Assembly: GCA_052144935.1 (NCBI GenBank) | Contig: JBKQPR010000344.1 | Coordinates: 24,692-88,691, forward strand | Origin: JOPF133 sp052144935 | Lineage (GTDB): Bacteria > Acidobacteriota > Terriglobia > Bryobacterales > Bryobacteraceae | Reading direction: 5' to 3' | Length of the DNA: 64,000 bases | In this document: piece by piece, positions 1 to 7,696 of the stretch | Layout of the letters: every line of letters starts with the position of its first letter | Position numbering within the stretch: the first letter of the stretch is position 1 | Notes under the pieces: model-generated | Seen by the model: only the letters and a program-made list of their open reading frames with translations | What the model was told of the DNA's origin: nothing | Databases searched by the model: none | Position numbers and translations under genes: made by a program

Positions 1-2
1 AC

Positions 3-719
3 ATCGGCAAGCTGCGGGATTTGGAGACGGAGATCCGAACAGCCGCCGGAAAGATTGCACGGGCACGGTCGGAGTGCCTCGACAAAACCGACGCGTTCCG
101 CGAATGTGCGGACGGCTTGATCCGCGCGGCCGCCAACCATGCAACCGGCGAAGGCCCCATCCGGAATCGGCTGGAACAGGCCGCCGCGGAACCGGTTGGG
201 CAGATCGCGTCCGCCATCCAGGAGGCAGCCCGTAACGCCGGGAGCGTGCTCGCGAAAACCGCCCTGGTGCTCGGGATCGAGAACGGGCCCGAGCCGGACG
301 AATTGCAGGATGTGCTGAAGAATATGCCACGCTTCGATCTGGGAAACCTGGAAATCTCGGTCCGTCCCAGTAACGTGGCCGCCATGCTGGGCCGCCGGTG
401 GGCGGCCGCGCGGGTGGAGCGGCGGATCCGGTCGCAAGCTGGGGACCGGATTACGGACGCCGTGGGGATCTACGCGCGCGTGCTTCAGGCCTGGGTACGC
501 AAGACCTTCACCGAGTTGCAGGAGCAGTTTGACAGCTACGCCGATGCGTACCGGGCGCACATAGAGCGCCTGTCGGCGAATCAGACGGGCGTTGACGACG
601 ATCAGGCTCTACGAGACCATCTCGCGGCTCTCGCCGCCGCCCCGGTGCCCGCCGGCCGCGTCAGCGCCGCCACTCCGGAAAGCGCGGCCGGGCAGACCGC
701 GCCCGGGACTGCCGCGTGA
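3..719 (+). CDS. C-terminal part of a dynamin-like GTPase (5' end outside window)
   Basis: The frame is open from the first bases of the window, so only the end of the protein is present; the TTG at 21 is an arbitrary internal start. About 239 residues are visible, mostly amphipathic helix. The helix from about codon 130 to 195 (Arg-rich, then LQAWVRKTFTELQEQF and a YADAYRAHIERL segment) resembles the C-terminal stalk helices of bacterial dynamin-family proteins. The last 30 residues are Ala/Pro-rich. The G domain would lie upstream and cannot be checked, so the family call is inference. The next gene starts 16 bases after the stop, suggesting one transcript with the PH-like and HEAT genes. 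Confidence 0.5.
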   Translation: MGKLRDLETEIRTAAGKIARARSECLDKTDAFRECADGLIRAAANHATGEGPIRNRLEQAAAEPVGQIASAIQEAARNAGSVLAKTALVLGIENGPEPDELQDVLKNMPRFDLGNLEISVRPSNVAAMLGRRWAAARVERRIRSQAGDRITDAVGIYARVLQAWVRKTFTELQEQFDSYADAYRAHIERLSANQTGVDDDQALRDHLAALAAAPVPAGRVSAATPESAAGQTAPGTAA

Positions 720-735
720 CGAGGAATCGAAATTG

Positions 736-1638
736 ATGGGAGAATGGCCGGCCATCGATTCCCGGCAGTACATCCTGGCGTTCGAGCTTCGTTCGACCGG
801 CGAGTGCCCGCCGGATTTTGAATTGCCGGCTTCGCTCGTGGGCTTCGATGCGGGCCTTTTTCTGCCACGCGACGATCCCGATTGGTTCGGGCGGTCGTCG
901 TATTCGCCCCGCATCCTGCTTCTGAAGGATTCGGCGCTGCATGTCGTTTCTCACCCGAGTACCGGGGAGCCGCCCCGCCGATGGACCATGGACCAGATCT
1001 CGGCGGTCGAATCGGGGTATATGCTGCTGAAAGGGCGGCTCCGCTTCACCGGAGCCGGAGCTGGGCCCGGATTAGATTACACCGTGCGCTACAATACCCG
1101 CGGTTTCCCCTCGGTCTTCCGGTTCATGCGCCGCTTTCGGGACCAGTTTCTGGGGGGCGTCCCGGCCCTCGCGACGACTGCGCCGCTACATTTCGGCGAG
1201 GGGCTCGATATCAAATTCGCCAACGCCTTGACGCGGGAACTGGACTCCGGAGAAGCCGTCCTGATGCGGGTCTTCCAGCCGCCGCGAGAGGTGCGGTCCC
1301 GAAGCTGGTTGCTTCCACGCCGCCACTGGATCGCGGGCGATCTACTGGCGCTGACCGGCCGGCGGCTGTTGTGGATTACTGACCGGGAGCGGGGATCTTA
1401 TTCGCGATACGGCAGCATCGCTTCGTACGCTCGATTCGATGCCGTGCGCAGCATCGGTCTGACCCCAGGCGGAGGCGGACAAATTCTTCAAGTCAACCTG
1501 AACCACAGCTCCGCTTGGCAGCTTCCCATTGCGCCCGAAAGCCGCTGGGATTGGCAGCGCGTGGCGGAAGAATTCGCGGCGGCACTGGAGGTCGAGAAGA
1601 GGCGCAATGAAGCCGGCCGGACGGAACTGCGCCAATAA
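736..1638 (+). CDS. Conserved hypothetical protein with possible PH-like folds
   Basis: About 300 residues. I chose ATG 736 because GAGGA lies 10 bases upstream and the frame before it overlaps the preceding gene. Two segments, about residues 55-140 and 190-285, look like short beta strands ending in an Arg-rich helix, with phrases such as 'ILLLKDSALHVVS' and 'LLALTGRRLLWITDRE'. That pattern is seen in bacterial PH-like/YcxB-type membrane-associated domains. No signal peptide or membrane segment is visible. It sits between a dynamin-like gene and a HEAT-repeat gene with almost no spacing. The fold assignment is inference; a homologue with known function was not recognised. Confidence 0.5.
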   Translation: MGEWPAIDSRQYILAFELRSTGECPPDFELPASLVGFDAGLFLPRDDPDWFGRSSYSPRILLLKDSALHVVSHPSTGEPPRRWTMDQISAVESGYMLLKGRLRFTGAGAGPGLDYTVRYNTRGFPSVFRFMRRFRDQFLGGVPALATTAPLHFGEGLDIKFANALTRELDSGEAVLMRVFQPPREVRSRSWLLPRRHWIAGDLLALTGRRLLWITDRERGSYSRYGSIASYARFDAVRSIGLTPGGGGQILQVNLNHSSAWQLPIAPESRWDWQRVAEEFAAALEVEKRRNEAGRTELRQ

Positions 1639-2578
1639 CGACATGCCGCCCGGCGATCCGGAGGTCTATCGGCTGGTAGCCTGCCTGCAGTCGCTGGTCG
1701 ACGGCGAGTCCGCGATCGCGGAGTTGGCCGCTTGCGGGCCAAGGGCCATCCCTCCCTTGCGCGAATTCCTGTTGTCGGGACGGATCGCCAGCGTGCCACA
1801 GCCCAGAATGTGGGCGGTCGAGGCGCTCGCCTTGTTGGGCGCCAGAGACGTGCTCATCGAGTACCTGCAAGCGCCCAGCCGGACCGCGGATGCCGAGCTC
1901 CAGTTTGCCGAGGATGCCGTCCGGAACACTGCCGGCCGGCGGTTGAGCGCCTGGCGCGACAACCAGACATTCGAAATCCTCCTCGACCTTTCCAGGAAAC
2001 GAAACCTTCCCGGCATCATCGAAACCGTGGCGGGATTTGAGCGTGCGGAAGCGATCCCCTGTTTGGACCGGGCGCTCGAAGATGACCTGTGCCGAAGTGC
2101 AGCCGAGGACGGACTCCGAAAATTGGGGCCGGCGGCTCGCAACGCGCTGCTGCTTTCCGTGGTGACCCCGCTTCCCAATGCGGAGGAGGAGACCCCCTCC
2201 AGTCTCTGCCGGCGGCGGAGCGTACTGGGCCTGCTTGTGGAAATCGGAGTGGAACGGCAGAGCTGGGCGGAACTGCGGCCGCTTCTGGCAGAGCGCGATC
2301 CCGAGCTGTTGGTCAGGCTGGCACAGATCGCCTCGTCCGTGGCGGACGCACACGACCGCGCCTGCGCGGCAGTGGGCCTCGTGGGCGTGCTCGCCCGCCT
2401 GCCCTGGTTCGTCCGGAAGGAAGCCGAGGCGGCGCTCGTGGCGCTCGCTCCGGAATCCGTGCCGGCGATGGATGCGGAGTTGAGCCGCCGCTCGTCCAAC
2501 CCGCCGCCGGTGCGAGCGGGCGACGAGGTATTGAGAATGTTGCTGCGGGTGAAGACTCTAACGCGCGAACTTCATTAG
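1607..2578 (+). CDS. HEAT-repeat-like protein
   Basis: About 323 residues of helical pairs typical of HEAT or PBS-lyase repeats. Recurring elements are 'GPRAIPPLREFLLSG', 'MWAVEALALLGARDVLIEYL' and 'ARNALLLSVV', with alternating Leu/Ala faces. Such proteins usually act as scaffolds. ATG 1607 follows AGAAGAGG at 1595-1602 and overlaps the PH-like gene by 32 bases; ATG 1643 would leave a 4-base gap and is an alternative. It is the last gene of the leftmost plus-strand cluster, and its end overlaps the convergent ATPase gene by 21 bases. Confidence 0.65.
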   Translation: MKPAGRNCANNDMPPGDPEVYRLVACLQSLVDGESAIAELAACGPRAIPPLREFLLSGRIASVPQPRMWAVEALALLGARDVLIEYLQAPSRTADAELQFAEDAVRNTAGRRLSAWRDNQTFEILLDLSRKRNLPGIIETVAGFERAEAIPCLDRALEDDLCRSAAEDGLRKLGPAARNALLLSVVTPLPNAEEETPSSLCRRRSVLGLLVEIGVERQSWAELRPLLAERDPELLVRLAQIASSVADAHDRACAAVGLVGVLARLPWFVRKEAEAALVALAPESVPAMDAELSRRSSNPPPVRAGDEVLRMLLRVKTLTRELH

Positions 2579-3295
2579 CGTATCGATGCGCAGCGGAGAG
2601 AATTTAATACGGCGGCCCGCGTGGTAGCGCGCCTCGGTAGCCAGGCGGCACATCTCGATAATCTGCCCTGGGTTGCCACGGGCGCTCTCCAGCACTTTTT
2701 CCCGGAAGTCATCGAGGTCCAGGTTGTACAGCTTGAAATGGCCAGCGGCGGCTTCGAACAGTTGTTCGGCGTCCCGGTCGGGAAGCGGCGGGATATGCAG
2801 CGCCTTCTCCGGATTCCAGAAGAGCCGCGCCAATGCTCCCAAACTGAGGGTGTCCCGCGAGGCAGCGAAAAGAGCCATCCCGGGCGTATGGTAGATTCTT
2901 TGCAGGAAACGGTAAGCGGGGAAACTGGCGCCCGCAATACCATCCAGCATCATCGGCACAGGAGATTTCTCCATCGCAGTCCGGAGGATCCCTTTGAGGT
3001 GAATGCTGGTTTGCGCCGCGAGCCAGGCCTCCGGATCGGCACCCGGCTTGACTCGGGCAAAACCTGCATGGTGCGCGGCGATCAGCGCGCGTGCCATGGC
3101 CGTCAGTAAGTCATGCAGGGCCGGAACCCAGGCAATGTAGAGCACGCGGCGATTGCCGGAGAGCGCCTCTTGAATGAGCCTGGTCTTGCCGCAGCCCTGA
3201 GAACCCAGCAGCAGCAGCGGATCGCCGGCGCCAAACGCCGAACTCAGTCGTTCGATCTCCTTCGCCATCCCGACGAGAGGGATTTGCGGCTCCAT
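2558..3295 (-). CDS. AAA/NACHT-like P-loop ATPase
   Basis: 245 residues with a clear Walker A motif GSQGCGKT at residues 31-38 and a hydrophobic 'PMMLD' Walker-B-like strand near residue 115. The N-terminal phrase 'PLVGMAKEIERL' before the P-loop matches small AAA_16/TniB-like ATPases. The remainder is helical, ending in 'IDTLMKFAR'. No effector domain is present, so the protein is probably a regulatory or loader ATPase with an unknown partner. It starts 14 bases downstream of the universal stress gene on the same strand and is likely co-transcribed with it. Confidence 0.7.
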   Translation of the reverse strand: MEPQIPLVGMAKEIERLSSAFGAGDPLLLLGSQGCGKTRLIQEALSGNRRVLYIAWVPALHDLLTAMARALIAAHHAGFARVKPGADPEAWLAAQTSIHLKGILRTAMEKSPVPMMLDGIAGASFPAYRFLQRIYHTPGMALFAASRDTLSLGALARLFWNPEKALHIPPLPDRDAEQLFEAAAGHFKLYNLDLDDFREKVLESARGNPGQIIEMCRLATEARYHAGRRIKFSPLRIDTLMKFAR

Positions 3296-3308
3296 CGAAG
3301 CTTCCCCG

Positions 3309-3740
3309 CTACTTGACGACGAGCACGTTGCAGCGCACGGTGCTGGTCAGGTTGTGGGCCGTGCCGCCCCAGATGTGCTCGTAAATCCGGGAGTGTCCCG
3401 TGAAGCCGATGACCAGCAAATCGATGGCATTCTCGCGCACGAAGTCGCCAATTACCCTGACGGCATGTCCTGGCACAATCACGGTCGCGAGGTCCACGGA
3501 ATGCATTGCCGCGCGCGTGCGGCAATGCGCGGCAAGCTGCCCGAAGTAGCTGTCCGCGCGATCCTGCTCTTCGCGAAGCTCGTCGATCACCTCGGCGTGG
3601 CGGGGGATCTCCTCCTCCACACAAATCATGCGCAGACGCGCGCCAACGCGCACTGCGAGTTCGACGGCGAAATCGAATGCCTTGCGGGCGCCATCGGAGC
3701 CATCGTGCGCAATCAGGATTTGCTCGAGCATATTATTCAC
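3309..3740 (-). CDS. Universal stress protein (UspA family)
   Basis: 143 residues, the usual single-domain length. The start is 'ILIAHDGSDGARKAFDFAVELA' and the C-terminal nucleotide-binding pattern G-x2-G-x9-G is present in GFTGHSRIYEHIWGG, followed by 'CNVLVVK'. This points to the ATP-binding class of UspA proteins. GTG 3740 gives MNNML; an internal ATG at 3731 gives MLEQ and is equally possible. Upstream lie two copies of ATTATTCAC spaced exactly 11 bp, one overlapping the start, a motif that also occurs at the argC promoter. Confidence 0.9.
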   Translation of the reverse strand: MNNMLEQILIAHDGSDGARKAFDFAVELAVRVGARLRMICVEEEIPRHAEVIDELREEQDRADSYFGQLAAHCRTRAAMHSVDLATVIVPGHAVRVIGDFVRENAIDLLVIGFTGHSRIYEHIWGGTAHNLTSTVRCNVLVVK

Positions 3741-3751
3741 CGATTATTCAC
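3732..3751. promoter_or_regulatory. Two ATTATTCAC repeats, 11 bp apart, at the usp start
   Basis: ATTATTCAC occurs at 3732-3740 and 3743-3751. The 11-bp spacing places them on the same face of the helix, as tandem operator half-sites would be. The first copy contains the GTG start of the usp gene (read on the minus strand as GTGAATAAT). The same 9-mer is at 16623-16631 upstream of argC. A role in binding a regulator is inference. Confidence 0.35.
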
Positions 3752-3801
3752 AGGGGGCATCTTCGGCCAGCGTAGCCATCGGCCGTACCACGGTCTCTGT
3801 C

Positions 3802-4479
3802 TTAGGTAGCAGGTGCCTGGGCATGAACCAGGCGTTGGCGAATCGCGAAACAGCAAGCGCCTCTCTTTGGCGCCAGGTTGCGGACAATCTGCTGTTCGGT
3901 CCGGGCGATCAGCCGGGACCACAGGGACGCAGGGTCGGAGTCGAACACTAGGCCGGCATTGCCGCTGAAGATGTACCAGGCACCCAGTTCCACCTCGTTC
4001 TCCAGTTGGCCAGCACCCCAACCGCAGTAGCCCAGGTAGACGCGGAACTCGCCCGGGCCCGTGCCCGCTGCCAGCGCCTTCTCCACCGGCGTCCGGCTGG
4101 AGGCCAGGTACACATCGCCGACGACGTGTGCCGCATCATCCGGCTTGCTGGCCAACCGGAGCAACGCCAGCACCCCGTTCAACTCCACGGGACCGCCCAT
4201 GTAAACCGGATCGGACTTGTCCTTGGCCGGCTTCCACGCCCCCAGCGCAAGAGAGATCGGTATTTTCGTGCGGCGGTTGACCATCAGGCCCACGGCGCTC
4301 TGCCCGTCGTGCTGGACCAGTAGAATCACAGTCCGGGCGAAGCTGGGGTCGCGTGCGTCCCGGGGCGCAACCAGCAACTTGCCGACGGCGAGATCCTTGA
4401 CGCGCCTGGATTGTGCCGGTGTGTTGAGGGCCGCCGACAAGACTGCGGCAATCCACAGCCAACGCTGAAGCTTCTGCAT
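3802..4479 (-). CDS. YqgE/AlgH family protein (UPF0301) with signal peptide
   Basis: 225 residues from ATG 4479. The first 23 residues form a signal peptide (MQKLQRWLWIAAVLSAAL..AQ), which is unusual because most YqgE/AlgH proteins are cytoplasmic. The family core follows: 'VGKLLVAPRDARDPSFARTVILLVQH', 'AVGLMVNRRTKIPI', 'GGPVELNGVLALLRL' and 'RVYLGYCGWGAGQLENEVELGAW'. Exact function is unknown in the family. The open frame runs further upstream, but that part covers the transposase remnant on the other strand and looks non-coding. Confidence 0.85.
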   Translation of the reverse strand: MQKLQRWLWIAAVLSAALNTPAQSRRVKDLAVGKLLVAPRDARDPSFARTVILLVQHDGQSAVGLMVNRRTKIPISLALGAWKPAKDKSDPVYMGGPVELNGVLALLRLASKPDDAAHVVGDVYLASSRTPVEKALAAGTGPGEFRVYLGYCGWGAGQLENEVELGAWYIFSGNAGLVFDSDPASLWSRLIARTEQQIVRNLAPKRGACCFAIRQRLVHAQAPAT

Positions 4480-4632
4480 GATGACCACAATTGTCCGCCT
4501 TTTTGGGCCCGCGTAGCTGAAAGCCGCGTGCGCGCCCGTGGTTCGCATACAGGACACCCGCCCGCGGCCCGCGACGCTTTCCCGCCGCGGACCTCGCCGT
4601 CGAGGAGCGCGGCGCGCCGTCCCGCGGCGTCG

Positions 4633-4755
4633 GTGACGGAAGCGCGCACTGGGATCGAGCGCTATTTCCGGTTTTACAACCAGCAACGACTGCACCAGAG
4701 TCTCGACTACCGGACGCCGGCGGGGCCGGCGCGGTGCCTGCGCAACTTCGGGATG
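4633..4755 (+). pseudogene. IS3-family transposase C-terminal remnant
   Basis: The plus-strand frame reads 'IERYFRFYNQQRLHQSLDY' then 'RTPAG'. This is the conserved C-terminal end of IS3-family OrfB integrases (DDE fold, after the catalytic Glu). Only about 40 residues remain; no upstream DDE core, orfA or terminal repeats are recognisable between the yqgE-like and larB genes. It is a relic of an insertion sequence. Confidence 0.75.
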
Positions 4756-4789
4756 GCGGTGTTCGGCGGCGTCAGCCGCCGGTCCGTCC

Positions 4790-4798
4790 TGTTATGCT
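4790..4798 (+). promoter_or_regulatory. Extended -10 (TGTTATGCT) of larB
   Basis: TGT followed by TATGCT at 4793-4798 lies six bases before the larB ATG, so transcription would begin at or next to the start codon. No Shine-Dalgarno is visible. No good -35 was seen. Confidence 0.4.
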
Positions 4799-4804
4799 GG
4801 CCTC

Positions 4805-5551
4805 ATGAACCAGGACCAACTGCGGCTGCTGCTCGAGCAGGTCCGCGCGGGCGAGATCGAGATCGACGGCGCACTCACGCGGATGCGCCATCTGCCCTTC
4901 GAGGACCTGGGCTTTGCCAAGGTGGATCATCACCGCGCGCTGCGCCACGGCATCCCCGAAGTAATTTTCGCCAAGGGCAAGACGTCCGAACAAGTGGTGG
5001 CCATCGCCGAACGGCTCCTGGAACACGCGCCCAACGTGCTGATCACACGGGCCGACCGCGCTTGCGCCGACGCAGTCCTGGCGCGCCTGCCGGGCGCCGA
5101 CTTTTTGCCGCTCTCGGGCGTAATCCGATTCTGGCGCGACCGCACCATTACCGGCAAGGGCACCATCGCGGTGGTCTGCGCCGGCACCAGCGATATGCCG
5201 GTCGCCGAGGAGGCGCAGGTCACCGCCGAGGTCATGGGCAACCAGGTGGACGCCATCCACGATATCGGCGTGGCCGGCATCCACCGCTTGATGCAGAACC
5301 GCGAGCGGCTCACCGAGGCGCGCGTGGTGGTGGTCTGCGCGGGGATGGAAGGCGCCCTGCCCAGCGCGGTGGGCGGACTGGTGAGTTGCCCGGTGATCGC
5401 CGTGCCTACCAGCGTAGGTTACGGCGCCAGCTTCCACGGCCTGGCGGCTCTGCTGGGGATGCTCAACAGTTGCGCCAGCAATGTGACGGTCGTCAATATC
5501 GATAACGGATTCGGCGCCGGGTACGTCGCCAGCCTGATCAATCGCCTGTAA
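4805..5551 (+). CDS. larB: Nickel pincer cofactor biosynthesis protein LarB
   Basis: 248 residues, normal for LarB, the enzyme that carboxylates and hydrolyses nicotinic acid adenine dinucleotide at the first step of nickel-pincer cofactor synthesis. The N-terminal 'FEDLGFAKVDHHRALRHGIPEVIFAKGK' block and the PurE-like C-terminal half ('VCAGTSDMPVAEEAQVTAE', 'VVCAGMEGALPSAVGGL', 'VPTSVGYGASFHGLAALLGML') are both intact. No larC or larE lies next to it; a LarA-type protein is encoded at 39.6-41.0 kb. A TGN-TATGCT extended -10 ends six bases before the ATG, consistent with a leaderless message. The 3' end overlaps the convergent oxidoreductase gene by 14 bases. Confidence 0.92.
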   Translation: MNQDQLRLLLEQVRAGEIEIDGALTRMRHLPFEDLGFAKVDHHRALRHGIPEVIFAKGKTSEQVVAIAERLLEHAPNVLITRADRACADAVLARLPGADFLPLSGVIRFWRDRTITGKGTIAVVCAGTSDMPVAEEAQVTAEVMGNQVDAIHDIGVAGIHRLMQNRERLTEARVVVVCAGMEGALPSAVGGLVSCPVIAVPTSVGYGASFHGLAALLGMLNSCASNVTVVNIDNGFGAGYVASLINRL

Positions 5552-6701
5552 GTTCCGGTATCTCGACCCAGGCCCGCCTGCTCCAGGATTCGATTCCCTT
5601 CTCGGCAAGCTGCACGCCCTTGGCGCCTTCGAGCAGCCCCCAGCGGAACGGCTCGTCCTTCACGATGTGGCGCAGGAACAGCTCCCACTGGCGCTTGAAG
5701 GCATTGTCGAAGGTGTCCTGATCGGGCACTTTCTGCCAGCCATCGAAATAGTTCAGCGGGCTTTCCACGTCGGGGTTCCAGGCCGGCCGCGGAGTGGCGC
5801 CGTAGGGCTGGATCCAGCAGTGCCGCAGGCCCGCCACCGCGCTACCCAGCGAGCCATCCACCTGCAGCGTCAGCAGATCGTCGCGGCGCACGCGCACGCA
5901 CCACGAGGAGTTGAAGTGGGCGATCACCCCGCCGGCCAGTTCGAAGGTGGCGTAGGCCGAATCGTCGGCGGTCGATCGGTACGGCTTGCCGGATTCGTCC
6001 CAGCGTTCGGGCACGTGCGTGGCGCCCAGGCAGGAGACCGACTGCACTTCGCCGAAAATGTTGTCGAGCACGTAGCGCCAGTGGCACAGCATGTCGATGA
6101 TGATGCCGCCGCCATCTTCCTTGCGGTAATTCCACGAGGGGCGCTGGGCGGGCACGGCGCCGCCCTCGAACACCCAATAGCCGAATTCGCCGCGCACCGA
6201 GAGAATCCGGCCGAAGAAGCCCAGCTTGATGAGAGTCTGCAGCTTCATCAGGCCGGGAAGCCAGAGCTTGTCCTGCACCACGCCGTGTTTGACGCCGGCC
6301 TTCCGGGCCGTCCGGTAAAGATCCAGGGCCTCGGCCAGGCTGGTGGCTACGGGCTTCTCGCAGTAGATATGCTTGCCGGCGGCGATGGCGGCTTTGACGG
6401 CCTCGGCGCGGCGCTCGGTGGTCTGCGCGTCGAAGTAGACCGTGTAGGCCGGATCGGCCAGGGCCGCGGCCAGGTCGGTGGTCCAGGGCAGGCCGCCGCA
6501 CTCGGCCGAGATGGCCTCCAGCTTGGCCGGGCTGCGCCCCACCAGCAGGGGGTTGGGCAGGATCGTCTCGGAATCGCTCAGCTTTACCCCGCCTTGCTGG
6601 CGGATGGCGTGAATCGATCGGCGCAGGTGCTGGTTCAGCCCCATGCGTCCGGTGACGCCATTCATGACGATGCCGACGGTATGAACGGTTTGCGCGCTCA
6701 T
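5538..6701 (-). CDS. Gfo/Idh/MocA family oxidoreductase
   Basis: 387 residues. The N-terminal Rossmann fold is shown by 'GIVMNGVTGRMG' (about residues 10-21) and the family signature 'YCEKPVATSLAEAL' near residue 113. These enzymes oxidise or reduce sugars or sugar acids with NAD(P). The C-terminal half contains 'GGGIIIDMLCHWRYVLDNIFG', the substrate-domain helix. The minus-strand cupin gene ends four bases upstream, so the pair is probably an operon for carbohydrate catabolism. Substrate cannot be told from sequence. Confidence 0.88.
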   Translation of the reverse strand: MSAQTVHTVGIVMNGVTGRMGLNQHLRRSIHAIRQQGGVKLSDSETILPNPLLVGRSPAKLEAISAECGGLPWTTDLAAALADPAYTVYFDAQTTERRAEAVKAAIAAGKHIYCEKPVATSLAEALDLYRTARKAGVKHGVVQDKLWLPGLMKLQTLIKLGFFGRILSVRGEFGYWVFEGGAVPAQRPSWNYRKEDGGGIIIDMLCHWRYVLDNIFGEVQSVSCLGATHVPERWDESGKPYRSTADDSAYATFELAGGVIAHFNSSWCVRVRRDDLLTLQVDGSLGSAVAGLRHCWIQPYGATPRPAWNPDVESPLNYFDGWQKVPDQDTFDNAFKRQWELFLRHIVKDEPFRWGLLEGAKGVQLAEKGIESWSRRAWVEIPELTGD

Positions 6702-6704
6702 GGG

Positions 6705-7154
6705 TTAGTTTCCGGGCTTCTCCGTGCACTGCGGGTGGGCGCCCGCGGGCAGCGGCGGGGCCTCCACCCCGGCGCGGGGCAGCGTGCCTGCCAGTTCGTG
6801 CCGCCAGTGAGCCACATCGCCGGCCGGACCGTAGCAGTAAATCATGCGCATCGGGGTGGCGCCGGTGTTGGTGAGCTGGTGGAACACGCGGTGGGGAATA
6901 TAGACCGCCTGACCGGTATGCACCTCCACGCGCTCCTCGCCCAGGCACATTTCCCCATCGCCCTCCACGATGAAGTAGATCTCCTCCTGATCCTGATTAT
7001 GCCAGGGCACCTGCCCTCCATCGGGCTCCAGGGTGACGTGGCCCATGGAGAAATTGGACGCCTGAATGGGGCTGGCGCCTCCCACCAGGTTTTGGGTACG
7101 GCGGCGCGCCGGGTAGGTGCGGCCGGCGATCTGCGAAAGGTCGGCGATAGTCAT
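6705..7154 (-). CDS. Cupin-domain protein
   Basis: 149 residues forming one conserved beta-barrel. Cupin motif 1 is seen in 'PWHNQDQEEIYFIVEGDG' (metal ligands His, Gln, Glu rather than the usual two His) and motif 2 in 'IPHRVFHQLTNTG'. Such small cupins are often isomerases or sugar-binding partners. The gene directly precedes the Gfo/Idh oxidoreductase on the same strand with a 3-base gap, which implies a shared sugar substrate. Confidence 0.85.
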   Translation of the reverse strand: MTIADLSQIAGRTYPARRRTQNLVGGASPIQASNFSMGHVTLEPDGGQVPWHNQDQEEIYFIVEGDGEMCLGEERVEVHTGQAVYIPHRVFHQLTNTGATPMRMIYCYGPAGDVAHWRHELAGTLPRAGVEAPPLPAGAHPQCTEKPGN

Positions 7155-7252
7155 CTCGATTCGTCATTCTAGCAACCTCGCCGGCGGCGGCGCTAAAGAA
7201 CCGAAGTGCCGCCGCACCCGGCGGGGCAGAACCGGCGGACGGCGCGCACCGA

Positions 7253-7606
7253 TCAGACCAGTGTCGCAAAGGAAGTGTCGGGATTACTGGGCCGGTAACG
7301 GACTAAAACCTGGGCGTCTTTCCTGTGCCGTATGTATTCGTCGGCCATTTCTTCGTTGGACGTGCGGTGCCGGAGGATTCCGCCGTAGTACTCGCCGCCG
7401 ATGGTGGCGAAGCTGTAGGCTATCTCGGCAACCCAGCGACCGCCGTTAATCTTCCTGGCTCGGCCAGAGAGAAACTTCCCCGCCACTTGGGGCCAGGACC
7501 GCGAGGCGCGCCGCAGAAGGATGGTGCGCAGAGCCGCGATGGCGTCGCGCAACAGCACCATCGCCAAGCCAATAATCCCAACGGTGTCGTCGGCACTCAA
7601 AGACAT
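7253..7606 (-). CDS. DUF3592-like small membrane-associated protein
   Basis: 117 residues. A hydrophobic N-terminal stretch ('GIIGLAMVLLRDAIAAL') is followed by 'SWPQVAGKF', a Tyr-rich beta region ('AYSFATIGGEYYGG') and the ending 'VLVRYRPSNPDTSF'. This order (W-x-x-x-x-G, then YNP-type ending) is typical of DUF3592 proteins, whose function is unknown. It lies alone between the cupin and APC permease genes on the same strand. Confidence 0.6.
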   Translation of the reverse strand: MSLSADDTVGIIGLAMVLLRDAIAALRTILLRRASRSWPQVAGKFLSGRARKINGGRWVAEIAYSFATIGGEYYGGILRHRTSNEEMADEYIRHRKDAQVLVRYRPSNPDTSFATLV

Positions 7607-7696
7607 TGCCCTCGGCCAGGCATCTTAACGAAGGAAGCAGCACGACGGCAAACCAGCGTTTCGCCCATGGGCCGGTCGGCCGAAAAAATGATGCCT

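Noticed and set aside
5667..7172. 501-codon plus-strand open frame
   Set aside because: Antisense to the oxidoreductase and cupin genes, whose motifs are unambiguous.
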